The notes below the pieces were generated by a model. It ran no database searches. It saw nothing but the letters and a program-made list of their open reading frames with translations, and had not been told where the DNA came from. A program made the position numbers and the translations under genes. Shown in pieces: positions 46,449 through 58,112 of a stretch of 64,000 nucleotides of DNA. Each line of letters opens with the position of its first letter. Position 1 is the stretch's first letter. Source of the stretch: Bacillus sp. A301a_S52 (lineage in GTDB: Bacteria; Bacillota; Bacilli; Bacillales; Salisediminibacteriaceae); contig JABXYP010000001.1 in NCBI GenBank assembly GCA_024701455.1, positions 3,538,001 through 3,602,000 of the forward strand, given 5' to 3'.

Positions 46449-46982
46449 CTATCTATTTATTTCTAACCATTCATTTTCTAAAATGCTCATTTCCCATAAA
46501 CTCCAATACTCATCACCTATTTTTCTTGCATCTCTAAATAATCCCTCTTTTACAAATCCCACCTTTTCATAACAAGCAATTGCAGAAGAATTGAAGTCAA
46601 ATACTCCGAGACTAACTCTATGCAGCTGAAATTCATCGAATGCAACCTTAAGAATTTCTGTCATCATTTGTTGCCCTATACCTTTTCCTCTTACATTCTT
46701 ATCACCAACTAAAACTTTTCCAACTCTTGCTGATTTGTTGTTTCTATCAACATTCCCTAACGAAATATGTCCTATTATTTTTCCAGATTCCTTTTCTATA
46801 ACGCTATAAACCAATGTATTAGAATTGTCACTATTTGCATTGTTAAGGTAGTTTTCTAATTGTTGTTCATCTAATGGAAAACTAAAATTAGGACCTCCCC
46901 ATTGCAGAAGAAACTCTGGTGTTTCAATCCAATCTATAAGTTGTTGGAAATCTGAACGCTCAAAAAATTTAAATTCAATCAT
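46449..46982 (-). CDS. GNAT family acetyltransferase (RimJ/RimL-like)
   Basis: 177 residues from ATG 46982, which follows GAGGAGAGCG; a longer frame begins in the flank repeat. RGKGIGQQMMTEILKVAFDE is the acetyl-CoA loop and HRVSLGVFDFNSSAIACYEKVGFVKEG is typical of the RimJ/RimL group that acetylates protein N termini or antibiotics. Cargo of the decayed element between att copies 1 and 2. Confidence 0.88.
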   Translation of the reverse strand: MIEFKFFERSDFQQLIDWIETPEFLLQWGGPNFSFPLDEQQLENYLNNANSDNSNTLVYSVIEKESGKIIGHISLGNVDRNNKSARVGKVLVGDKNVRGKGIGQQMMTEILKVAFDEFQLHRVSLGVFDFNSSAIACYEKVGFVKEGLFRDARKIGDEYWSLWEMSILENEWLEINR

Positions 46983-47010
46983 ATTAACGCTCTCCTCGTT
47001 TCTTTGTTTC

Positions 47011-47056
47011 ATTAACCTGCTCCGTTAGTATAATAACAATTATTTCAAATAATAAA
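47011..47056 (-). repeat. Cassette-type 5' flank repeat, copy 2
   Basis: In gene direction TTTTATTATTTGAAATAATT, GTTATTATACTAACGGAGCA, GGTTAAT. ATTATTTGAAATAAT is a near-palindrome (7-bp arms). Confidence 0.65.
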
Positions 47057-47110
47057 ACCTTTTACAATAAAAAAAGCAAGGGTTTCCCCCTGCCTTGTCA
47101 AACTACATTT

Positions 47111-47342
47111 TTATACTGTTGGTGTTGGTCTGATATTTGAAATCGAATTAGGACTCGTTAAAGTAAAATCAATATTGATTCTTGCTCTAATCTTAATCTG
47201 TCCACGGTTGAAAGCACCCCCTGATTTAGTAATTTCAATCTTAAGTCCACCTTCAGAAAGGACTCCCCAAACAATTGATTGAAGGTTAGTAACAACCCCT
47301 TCACCTTCATCATGTCCACCACCAAGGGAATAGGTTCCAAAG
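47111..47342 (-). pseudogene. Remnant of an unknown gene, copy 1
   Basis: The open frame ends LSEGGLKIEITKSGGAFNRG then QIKIRARINIDFTLT and a stop, without a start codon. The same C-terminal text (FNRGQVKVRARLN..FVLT) occurs at 51530-51716 in the equivalent place of another element. Family not recognised. Confidence 0.55.
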
Positions 47343-47344
47343 GT

Positions 47345-47603
47345 CTAATATAGGGGGTTACATGCTTTCAGCCATACTCATGCCACTTTACTCCTTGAAG
47401 CAGGTGTCAGTGAAATTTATAGAGCAAAAAGATTAGGTCATAAAGACACAAAAGAATTAAGTAAAACTTATGGACATATTACTGGAAAAATTCAAATAGA
47501 TGAACTTGCAAAGCTCTCTGCTTATACATTACAAACTTATCACTTAAAAAACAGCTTCAAATTACGTCAAAATAGTTTCAATCTTGCACGTACAAAAAAA
47601 TAA
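47345..47603 (+). pseudogene. Integrase C-terminal relic 2
   Basis: GLHAFSHTHATLLLEAGVSE, KRLGHKDTKELSKTYGHIT and a tail to a stop at 47601-47603. The catalytic Arg of the HxxR/RHxH box is Ser here (AFSHTH for GFRHTH), and the N-terminal two thirds are missing. It ends 34 bases before att copy 2. Confidence 0.75.
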
Positions 47604-47607
47604 GAAA

Positions 47608-47628
47608 AACCCTTGATATACAAGGGTT
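47608..47628. terminator. Hairpin beside att copy 2
   Basis: AACCCTTG / CAAGGGTT with a five-base loop, followed on the minus strand by a T-rich tract. A similar hairpin follows the real sufB stop, so it seems to travel with the duplicated end. Confidence 0.75.
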
Positions 47629-47637
47629 AATCATTAG

Positions 47638-47658
47638 TTATCCTATTGAACCTTCCAT
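47638..47658 (-). repeat. Attachment-site copy 2 (partial sufB end)
   Basis: Minus strand encodes MEGSIG and a stop, as at the sufB terminus, but the upstream codons diverge. Confidence 0.65.
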
Positions 47659-47659
47659 A

Positions 47660-48146
47660 CTTAAAAGATTATTAGTATATGTTTTTGTATACACGTCTCG
47701 TATAGATAAAATATCTTTGTAATAAACTCTAACTAACTTTTCTCGTATCTAAGAACCTATTTTTTCTCCATTTCCCCTTAATATCCACTTATCCCCAATA
47801 AGTGTTTCTTTGAAATTTAGAATGATACGATGTTTCATTTCCTAATATAGATACTTTATAATTTGGTTTATTAAATAAAGAAACGTACTGGTCTAATAGT
47901 CTATCTAACAGGTTATTAAAATATATCTGATTTTAACATATATAACTAGCATACAAAGAGGACATTTGTTTGTATTTTGATTGTTAACGAGGAAATAGCA
48001 TGACTGACTCAGAACATAAAGTGTACCATATAGTACTTTTTTGGTACCTTTATTATTGCCCTAACCAGTGATTTATGACATTAAGGTGATAGGTAGAAAA
48101 TCAAGTCCCCCAATATGATACAGAATTAACAGAAACAGTATTATTT
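47660..48146. other. AT-rich spacer without recognisable genes
   Basis: No open frame or repeat of note. Probably eroded element DNA between att copy 2 and the protease pseudogene. Confidence 0.4.
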
Positions 48147-48975
48147 TCAATTAGTATAGGCACTTTGTCCTCCTGTCACATGAGAAGTATGAACAATTGC
48201 ACCTGCATTAAAGCTTTGTATTTCACTAGGAGATCTAAACATGAACCAAAGTCTATAAGGACCGGAGTCATCAGCTCTATTACCTGGGTAGCCAACAGCA
48301 TCAATAGATGAATTGGTTGTGTTTGTTCCAGTTAAGTTTAATGTGTGAGGGTTGGAACCATTTAACACAGCAAAATCATGAGTGACATCGCTTAGGTATA
48401 TAACTGCTGGCTCCGGTGGGTTCGTATTTGCATAACTTTGAGTAATCCCAACCATCTATGACTCCAAAACCTCCATAAGGGGGGCTCTCCAGCATTTTCC
48501 CCTGACATAACGACAAAACCTTGGTGAAATAAATTATTGTAAGAATCATATATACAGTTTGTTGCTGTAAGTACATGAGTGGGCGACACAAAAACACCAG
48601 AGCAACTTGCACCTAAATTATCATGAGTAAGATTTGAATTCTGGCTATGCTGTTATAGGGTTGAACAGTAGTGTTATTGATTTGCACCCTATTATCGCTC
48701 ATGGGGGTTAATAGGAGTAACTTCTTCAATCAAACTAATTGAATTTATAGATTGTATTTGAAATTTATTCAGAGGTCGTGGGGGATCGACAAAATCAGGA
48801 GCATTATTCTCTTCTAATATTTGTTTAGGTTTTCTAATTCTTCATCTATAAGCTCTGGTAAATCAAATTCTCCAATACATTCATTCCTTCTGCTAGTGTT
48901 TGTGTGGGAATAGAAATAAAACAAAGATAAGGGTGGTAATAAGAAATTAAAATTTTTACATGAACACACTCTCCC
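48147..48975 (-). pseudogene. Decayed secreted trypsin-like (S1/V8) protease
   Basis: Fragments in three frames read in order: signal end IPTQTLAEG, FDLPELIDEELENLNK, RVQINNTTVQPYNSIARI, GVFVSPTHVLTATNCIYD, YGGFGVIDGW, SDVTHDFAVLNGSNPHTLNL and VTGGQSAYTN. The family TAAHC box reads TATNC, so the catalytic His is Asn, and the nucleophile GDSGG box is not recognisable. At least three frameshifts. Clearly non-functional. Confidence 0.7.
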
Positions 48976-49039
48976 TTTCTCTATTTTAAATTTTATGATA
49001 TCATAAAATCTACAAAAGGAAATAAAAGGATGTTAAATA

Positions 49040-49450
49040 ATGAAATATGTTAGTATGTTAATAATTTTACTATTGATATCTTGTTATTCTGATAATATTA
49101 ATGATGAATATGTTTCGGAAGTTGAATTTTCAGTGCGGGATAGTATTGTGCAAGAGTACATTTTAGAAATTAGACCACTGGAACAACCTCAGTATATTGG
49201 AACTCACTCAATTGAAAGGGAAAACCAAGAAAAGTATGAAGCTAATAGGTACTTATATCTTACAGATGGGCAAAAGGTGGAAGTAGTTATTGAAAATGAC
49301 CTTTTGTACAAACTAAAGGTTTTTGAAATTGGTACTATTGAAACTGATATAGATAAGGATAATTTAAGTGAGGGAACAGCAAAAATGATATATGAAGAGG
49401 AATTTATGATTGATAAGGGGACCGAACAGTTTATTATTAATACAAAATAA
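49040..49450 (+). CDS. Small predicted lipoprotein, unknown
   Basis: 136 residues: short hydrophobic signal KYVSMLIILLLISC with lipobox LISC (Cys about 15), then an acidic, beta-rich exterior domain. The gene is intact, unlike its neighbours. AAAAGGATG precedes the ATG by about six bases. No family recognised. Surface-exposed cargo of the element between att copies 2 and 3. Confidence 0.65.
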   Translation: MKYVSMLIILLLISCYSDNINDEYVSEVEFSVRDSIVQEYILEIRPLEQPQYIGTHSIERENQEKYEANRYLYLTDGQKVEVVIENDLLYKLKVFEIGTIETDIDKDNLSEGTAKMIYEEEFMIDKGTEQFIINTK

Positions 49451-49789
49451 TTTTCAATTGCAATTCCTGTGAAAACTTTGGTCATAAGAGATTAATAGAT
49501 CAGAATAGTTATCGCAAAATAACCAAAAGTATGAGAAAGAAAATATTAATCCGATGATAACTACTAAAATACTTATGTGAATTATATTAAATTAATATAA
49601 TGAGAACCTATTAATAAAAGCATTTCATGGGTTCTTATTATTTAGTCTTAATTATCTTATCTAAATAAAATGTAATTAAATTTTTCATTTTATACAATGA
49701 TGTCAGTTGAAATAATTCTTTATCTACTCGAAAAGTACTTTAAGCATCTATTTGCAAATGGTTTATTTACATAAGCAGAACGATAGGTG
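49451..49789. other. Spacer with a candidate terminator hairpin
   Basis: ATGAGAACC / GGTTCTTAT (one wobble) at 49600-49639 with flanking A and T tracts could terminate the lipoprotein transcript. Nothing else seen. Confidence 0.5.
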
Positions 49790-50027
49790 GCTCCTCTCAA
49801 ATGTTGTAAGGGACTATTTTAAAGAGTATGCAAACGGGCTTCCAGTTGTGAGTCCTCACTCTCTAAGGCATACACACGCCGTACATCTCCTAGAGTCCGG
49901 GCAAATATAAAAAAACTTGTCTGAGCAACTCGGACACAAGAGTGTTAAAGTCACCGCAAACACGTATCTTCACGTTACTGAGAAGATAAAGAATGAAGCT
50001 CTCAATCTTTACTCAGATTTATATTAA
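49790..50027 (+). pseudogene. Integrase C-terminal relic 3
   Basis: SPHSLRHTHAVHLLESG, then a stop and frameshift, then LSEQLGHKSVKVTANTYLHVTEKI to a stop at 50025-50027. The Arg, both His and the final Tyr of the tyrosine recombinase box are present but the frame is broken. Ends 80 bases before att copy 3. It is more diverged from relics 1 and 4 than they are from each other. Confidence 0.75.
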
Positions 50028-50107
50028 TTTCTGACGTTCTCCTGTTTTTGGTGGGAAAAAAGTGGGAAACATCACATGAAACAGTCAAACCCCTTGCAGA
50101 TGTAGAG

Positions 50108-50140
50108 TTAACCAATACTACCTGCCATCTCGAACTTGAT
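50108..50140 (-). repeat. Attachment-site copy 3 (duplicated end of sufB)
   Basis: Minus strand encodes IKFEMAGSIG and a stop, one residue different from SufB. CCATCTCGAACTTGATTAA is shared with copy 1. Confidence 0.8.
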
Positions 50141-50334
50141 TAAGTTTGGTTAAAGTGGCATGAAATTTATTATAAAAAAGTTGATAAAGTCCTTGATATA
50201 ATACCGTTTTTAAAAATGGTGTAAAATAGGTCATAATCTCAACTTAGCATGAACTTGGCACGATAATTAACGGCAAAATCAGTATTGGGGAAGGGGTTTA
50301 ACTCTTGAACTCACAGGTATATAGAACTGTCAGT
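50141..50334. repeat. Conserved element left end, copy 2
   Basis: GCCGTTAATTATCGTGCCAA on the minus strand, GGGGTTTAACTCTTGAACTC and AGAACTGTCAGTTCTTTTTC align with 46182-46370. Confidence 0.65.
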
Positions 50335-50404
50335 TCTTTTTCATTTAACTAAAGTTATTTTCAAGTTTTTTTATCTTTTATTAAATTAACGCTCTTCTTT
50401 AGTG
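50335..50404 (-). repeat. Cassette-type 3' flank repeat, copy near 50.37 kb
   Basis: In gene direction CACTAAAGAAGAGCGTTAAT, TTAATAAAAGATAAAAAAAC, TTGAAAATAACTTTAGTTAA; nearly identical to the copy at 46371-46440. Confidence 0.7.
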
Positions 50405-50447
50405 TAAGTGTATTTATTCACAAAGTTATAAGATTGTATAAGAGCAT

Positions 50448-51368
50448 TTACAAATTTGAAGTGTACCACTTAGGTTTAACAGTGTTGAAATAATCATGGT
50501 CTTCTAAAATTCTCTCTATTCTTTCTAACGCATCATCAAAGGAATTAGGGTCATAGTTTTTAGTCCAAACTATGGTAGAAAATATATTCATTGCAGAATA
50601 TAGGGAGTATAATCTCCAAAAATAGTCTTCTGGTTGACCTAAGAAATAACCATTAATTTGTCCTATAACAAATGGTAAGCTAATTCTTCTGCTAAATAAT
50701 GATAGATTATAGAAATCATGATACGGGTCCCCGTAATCGTAACCATTGAAATCAATAATCCCTTTATATTTATAATCTGAAAGTATTATATGTTCCAAAT
50801 GAAAATCGTCATGTAGCAGAGTATTTGGTCTATCGGATAATAACTTCAAATTATCTTCAATAAAACCAATGATTTTATTCTCTTTATTAAGTTTAAAATC
50901 GCCTTTCTCATATTCACTTAGATAATATCTATATTTCTTGCTTTGTCTTTCATCCCATTTAGATACATAAGCTGGGGCTTTAATTTGATGAATGTTATAT
51001 AGTTCTTTACCAGCCTCTAAGCCAATTTGATGTTGAATACTATTAGAACATTTTTTAAAGGCTTCAATCGCAGGAATTCCTTCAATATACTCTATTACCA
51101 TTAAACAAATGTTATCGTTTATTATCTCACCAAATAAGATAGGTTTTTGTGATTGAATTTCTCTTTCTTCTAACTCTTGAAGCAACTTATATTCCGCTTC
51201 TCTTTTTTGGGAATATTTAATATCTGAAATGCGTAAAAGATATTTGTTTAACCCCTTTATAACTATGTATTTATTATCAGGTGAATAACCCTTTTCTACT
51301 TTCTCAACACTTGAATAACCATTGAAGAAAGATATTCGATCTATTACATTTTCAATGATGTTAAGCAT
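50448..51368 (-). CDS. Aminoglycoside phosphotransferase-family kinase
   Basis: 306 residues of the APH/choline kinase fold. Catalytic loop LLHDDFHLEHIIL (HDDFHxxH; the usual Asn is His) and the metal DFxxxxxGDP box GIIDFNGYDYGDPYHDF are evident. The family includes aminoglycoside and macrolide kinases; the substrate here cannot be read. The replaced Asn may lower activity. GGGAGGTAGAA precedes the ATG. Cargo of the element between att copy 3 and sufB. Confidence 0.82.
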   Translation of the reverse strand: MLNIIENVIDRISFFNGYSSVEKVEKGYSPDNKYIVIKGLNKYLLRISDIKYSQKREAEYKLLQELEEREIQSQKPILFGEIINDNICLMVIEYIEGIPAIEAFKKCSNSIQHQIGLEAGKELYNIHQIKAPAYVSKWDERQSKKYRYYLSEYEKGDFKLNKENKIIGFIEDNLKLLSDRPNTLLHDDFHLEHIILSDYKYKGIIDFNGYDYGDPYHDFYNLSLFSRRISLPFVIGQINGYFLGQPEDYFWRLYSLYSAMNIFSTIVWTKNYDPNSFDDALERIERILEDHDYFNTVKPKWYTSNL

Positions 51369-51399
51369 TTCTACCTCCCTAAATACGGACTTAATTTAA

Positions 51400-51443
51400 T
51401 TTCTGCTTCATTAGTTCAATAACAATTATTTCAAATAATAAGA
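51400..51443 (-). repeat. Cassette-type 5' flank repeat, copy 3
   Basis: In gene direction TTCTTATTATTTGAAATAAT, TGTTATTGAACTAATGAAGC, AGAA; upstream of the phosphotransferase gene. Confidence 0.7.
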
Positions 51444-51529
51444 ACTACAATATATTTCTTTAGAAATCAATATAGGTTAAGTAGAATTTGTTCCATATAA
51501 AAAACCATTCCCCTGCTTTTTATACGTTT

Positions 51530-51716
51530 TTATGCTGCTGATGAAATCAGTGATACCAACATAGGTTTGGTTAAAACAAAAGCAGAATTTAATCTTGCTC
51601 TTACCTTAACTTGTCCACGGTTAAAAACATTCCCTTGTTGGTCTACATCAAAGTGTAAACCTTCAGAGAAGGTGCCACCATGGTTTGAGGATAAGTGAAG
51701 CATTAGTCTAAAGATG
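51530..51716 (-). pseudogene. Remnant of an unknown gene, copy 2
   Basis: The frame reads FSEGLHFDVDQQGNVFNRGQ then VKVRARLNSAFVLT and ends KPMLVSLISSAA; no start codon in place. Homologous to the remnant at 47111 and, at its last 12 codons, to a relic near 34.46 kb. Confidence 0.6.
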
Positions 51717-52193
51717 GAAAGGAAACTAATGGAGATAAAATAACCATAGAAAAACAAACAAATAATAACAAAGTCAAACTGACAACTATAAAAAAGTCCT
51801 CGTCATATCGTACAATCAAAATTGAAAATGATTTAGTACGAGAATTGAAGAAGTTCAAAATGAAGTAAAATGATTTTTTTAGGAAATCCAAGGTTCCGTA
51901 AAAATGAAGATAGCATTATCTTTCAAAATTTTAACGGGCATTATTTAACACCTTCTACTATACGAGAAACCATGCAAGATTACTGCAAAAAAGCGGGTGT
52001 TGATTATAAAGGCACCCACGGCTTTAGACATACTCATGCCGTTCTGCTACTTGAATCAGGTGCAAGCCTTAAATATGTATCAAATCGCTTAGGGCATAAA
52101 ACCATCAAAACAACAGCTGATACTTATCTTGATGTAACTGAAAAAATAGAAGAAGACGAACTTCAAAAGTTCGCCTCCTACACTAAAAGGTAA
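51717..52193 (+). pseudogene. Integrase relic 4 (phage-type tyrosine recombinase), beside sufB
   Basis: The longest relic. First part (DKITIEKQTNNNKVKLTTIK, SSSYRTIKIENDLVRELKKF) stops; after a frameshift the C-terminal half runs intact: KGTHGFRHTHAVLLLESG, SNRLGHKTIKTTADTYLDVT and the end SYTKR. Catalytic Arg, His, His and Tyr are all present in this half, but the N-terminal DNA-binding part is gone. It converges on sufB, whose stop lies 82 bases away. Confidence 0.85.
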
Positions 52194-52254
52194 TTTCAAC
52201 TCAACTTGGCACAAAGTTGGCACGACACCAAATTAGTACCCTGTAAAACCCCTA

Positions 52255-52276
52255 AACCCTTTGATATATAAAGGTT
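52255..52276 (-). terminator. Probable hairpin at the sufB end
   Basis: AACCCTTT / AAAGGTT with one bulge, overlapping the sufB stop; the following T content is modest. Confidence 0.5.
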
Positions 52277-53672
52277 ACCCAATACTACCTTCCATCTCGA
52301 ACTTGATCAGACGGTTCATTTCCACTGCGTATTCCATCGGTAGTTCTTTTGTAAATGGCTCGATGAAGCCCATGACGATCATTTCGGTAGCTTCTTGTTC
52401 AGAAATACCACGGCTCATCAAGTAGAACAGTTGCTCTTCTGATACTTTGGAGACTGTAGCCTCATGCTCAAGCGTGATGTCATTATTGAGAATCTCGTTA
52501 TATGGAATTGTATCCGATGTGGATTGATTATCCATAATTAACGTGTCACACTCAATATTTGCTTTTGAGCGTTCTGATTTGCGTCCAAAGTGACAGATTC
52601 CTCTGTACGATACTTTACCACCTTGCTTTGAGATGGATTTAGACACAATCGTTGATGAACAGTCTGGTGCTAGGTGATGCATTTTAGCACCCGCGTCTTG
52701 GTGTTGGCCTTTTCCAGCGATGGCAATAGACAGTACATTTCCACGAGCACCGCGGCCTTTCATGACAACAGCTGGATATTTCATCGTCAGCTTAGATCCG
52801 ATATTGCCATCTACCCATTCCATAACCGCATTTTCTTCTGCTACTGCACGCTTCGTTACGAGATTGAACACGTTAGGCGCCCAGTTTTGAATGGTTGTAT
52901 AACGACAGTATGCATCCTTTTTAACGATGATCTCAACGACCGCACTGTGCAAGGAGTTTGTTGTGTAAACAGGTGCTGTACAGCCTTCAACGTAGTGCAC
53001 AGAGCTGTCCTCATCTGCAATGATAAGTGTACGCTCAAATTGTCCCATGTTTTCAGAATTGATACGGAAGTATGCTTGTAAAGGTGTATCTGTTTTAACA
53101 CCCTTCGGTACATAAATGAATGAACCTCCAGACCACACGGCTGAATTAAGAGCTGCAAATTTATTATCAGTTGGCGGAATCACTGTGCCAAAGTGCTTGC
53201 GGAAAATCTCTTCGTCTTCCTTTAAAGCAGTGTCAGTATCTTTAAAGATAACACCAAGTTCTTCAAGATCTTCCTGCATATTGTGATACACAACTTCGGA
53301 TTCATACTGAGCTGAAACGCCTGCAAGGTATTTTTGCTCAGCTTCTGGAATACCTAATTTATCGAACGTGTTTTTAATTTCTTCTGGCACTTCATCCCAA
53401 GAACGTTCGGATTTCTCAGATGGCTTAACATAGTACGTAATATCATCAAAATTTAATTCTGCCAAATTCCCACCCCATTGTGGCATTGGCATTTTATAAA
53501 ACTGTTCTAGTGATTTTAAACGGAAGTCTAACATCCATTGAGGTTCATCCTTCATACGAGAAATTTCCTCAACGATTTCACGGGTTAATCCTTTTTTCGA
53601 ACGGAATATCGAGACGTCTTTATCAGAAAAACCGTACTGATATTCACTGATTTCTGGCATTTCTTTTGCCAT
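52275..53672 (-). CDS. sufB: SufB, Fe-S cluster scaffold subunit
   Basis: Core of the SufBCD complex that assembles Fe-S clusters on itself. 465 residues, normal length, with [27 protein letters not shown], and the C-terminal [13 protein letters not shown]. Last gene of the minus-strand run sufC-sufD-sufS-sufU-sufB, about 160 bases after sufU. GGAGGG precedes the ATG. Its last ten codons are the target site of the integrative elements to the left (att copy 4, 52275-52307). Confidence 0.97.
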   Translation of the reverse strand: MAKEMPEISEYQYGFSDKDVSIFRSKKGLTREIVEEISRMKDEPQWMLDFRLKSLEQFYKMPMPQWGGNLAELNFDDITYYVKPSEKSERSWDEVPEEIKNTFDKLGIPEAEQKYLAGVSAQYESEVVYHNMQEDLEELGVIFKDTDTALKEDEEIFRKHFGTVIPPTDNKFAALNSAVWSGGSFIYVPKGVKTDTPLQAYFRINSENMGQFERTLIIADEDSSVHYVEGCTAPVYTTNSLHSAVVEIIVKKDAYCRYTTIQNWAPNVFNLVTKRAVAEENAVMEWVDGNIGSKLTMKYPAVVMKGRGARGNVLSIAIAGKGQHQDAGAKMHHLAPDCSSTIVSKSISKQGGKVSYRGICHFGRKSERSKANIECDTLIMDNQSTSDTIPYNEILNNDITLEHEATVSKVSEEQLFYLMSRGISEQEATEMIVMGFIEPFTKELPMEYAVEMNRLIKFEMEGSIG

Positions 53673-53830
53673 GTGAAACCCTCCTTATAGATTGGGAACA
53701 GGTAAACTGTTCTTCAATTGAATTCTTACTTAACTAAACATGTCACTCGTTTCACGACGGCAGGGACTTAAAAGGTTATAGTCTCTATTTTACAACACAC
53801 ACATAGTAAAAACCAAGGGGACTGGCTGAT

Positions 53831-56803
<2,973 letters not shown>

Positions 56804-56829
56804 CTTCATTCCTCCTCCTTTGACCGGTC

Positions 56830-57612
56830 TTATTCTTGACCTACTGTTTCATCTTCAATTCCAAGCTCTTCTTTAATCCAGTCATAGCCTTGTTCTTCAA
56901 GCTTGTGTGCAAGCTCAGGACCACCAGATTTCACGATGCGTCCTTGCATCATAACGTGTACGAAGTCCGGTTTAATATAGTTTAATAGGCGCTGATAGTG
57001 GGTAATGATTAAACAGCCGAACTCTTCACTGCGTAGTTCATTAATTCCTTTAGCAACAACTTTAAGGGCATCAATATCCAACCCTGAATCAATTTCGTCA
57101 AGGATCGCAATTTTCGGTTGAAGCATAAGTAATTGCAAGATTTCATTACGTTTTTTCTCCCCACCAGAAAACCCTTCGTTTAGATAACGATGTTGAAATG
57201 ATTCGTCAATTTCTAATGTCCCCATCTTCTCATCCATTTGGCGAATAAACTTCATTAAAGAGACTTCATCGCCTTCTTCACGTCCAGAGTTCATGGCAGA
57301 ACGAATAAAATCAGCATTCGTGACACCAGACACTTCACTAGGATATTGCATCGCAAGGAACAAGCCTGCTCGTGCACGCTCATCTACTTCCATTTCAAAT
57401 AGGTCTTCCCCCATTAGGGTTGCTTTTCCTTCAGTTACTTCGTATTTAGGATGGCCCATAAGTGCGGAAGCGAGTGTTGATTTACCTGTTCCATTCGGTC
57501 CCATAATAGCGTGAATTTCGCCACCGTTCACCTCAATACCAAAGCCTTTTAAAATTTCTTTATCTTCAATTGATACATGAAGATCTTCTACTGTTAAATT
57601 TGGTTTCGTCAT
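56830..57612 (-). CDS. sufC: SufC, ABC-type ATPase of the Fe-S assembly complex
   Basis: Soluble ABC ATPase that drives SufB-SufD rearrangement. 260 residues from ATG 57612 with GGAGG upstream; a longer frame begins without a site. Walker A GPNGTGKSTLA, signature FSGGEKKRNEI, Walker B IAILDEIDSGLD. First gene of the operon. Confidence 0.97.
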   Translation of the reverse strand: MTKPNLTVEDLHVSIEDKEILKGFGIEVNGGEIHAIMGPNGTGKSTLASALMGHPKYEVTEGKATLMGEDLFEMEVDERARAGLFLAMQYPSEVSGVTNADFIRSAMNSGREEGDEVSLMKFIRQMDEKMGTLEIDESFQHRYLNEGFSGGEKKRNEILQLLMLQPKIAILDEIDSGLDIDALKVVAKGINELRSEEFGCLIITHYQRLLNYIKPDFVHVMMQGRIVKSGGPELAHKLEEQGYDWIKEELGIEDETVGQE

Positions 57613-57654
57613 GATAAGTACCTCCATTTATTTTTTGAAAGTTTGTTTTAAAAC

Positions 57655-57683
57655 ATGTTAAGATGAGAAATGAAAGATTACAA
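57655..57683 (-). promoter_or_regulatory. Candidate promoter of the suf operon
   Basis: On the minus strand TTGTAA (57683-57678), 17 bases, then TAACAT (57660-57655), about 40 bases before the sufC start. Reasonable housekeeping-type match. Confidence 0.45.
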
Positions 57684-57928
57684 CACATTCTCACTTTATT
57701 CTCATTACAATCTTATATCAAATGAAAAAGCAGTTCAAGGGAAAAGCTCAATTCTTTTCATGTTTCTTTCATAAAATATCCAATAGAGAACTTCTTATAC
57801 AAAAACTGTTACTATACGCTTTCTAAATCTCACCTTTTATGTTTCAAGACTAGCTTTTTGGTTCATATTAAAAATAGTTTTTTAATTTTTTGCTTTTAAA
57901 TAAAACATTAAAGTCCCTTAAGTTTCAT

Positions 57929-57979
57929 AAATCATTCTCAATTAGATACCCTTATTTTATATCTAATTGAGAATGATTT
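57929..57979. other. 19-bp perfect inverted repeat
   Basis: AAATCATTCTCAATTAGAT and its exact complement, separated by 13 bases. ATTCTCA/TGAGAAT halves recall Fur- or PerR-type half-sites, but spacing is unlike a normal box, so a hairpin terminator or stem of an RNA is equally likely. Confidence 0.55.
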
Positions 57980-57990
57980 TTAATTAGATA

Positions 57991-58026
57991 AAATAGCCTG
58001 GGAGGATAAAATCCTCTCAGGCTATT
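57991..58026. terminator. Strong hairpin in the sufC-yurZ spacer
   Basis: AATAGCCTGGGAGGAT / ATCCTCTCAGGCTATT with one wobble and a three to four base loop. It lies after the small minus-strand frame at 58113-58274 and could terminate it. Confidence 0.65.
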
Positions 58027-58112
58027 AATGAGTCGTATGTTGTTTCACGTAAAAGCTTAGACAACGGGACATAGAAGCAAGACGATCACTTAATTAACAA
58101 AAGGTGTTACTT

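Noticed and set aside
37411..51443. Flank repeats as a CRISPR array
   Set aside because: Copies are kilobases apart, diverged and bracket genes; there is no regular repeat-spacer pattern or cas gene.
57929..57979. Inverted repeat near sufC as a Fur box
   Set aside because: The half-sites are separated by 13 bases, unlike the contiguous 19-bp Fur/PerR operator, and lie about 320 bases from sufC.
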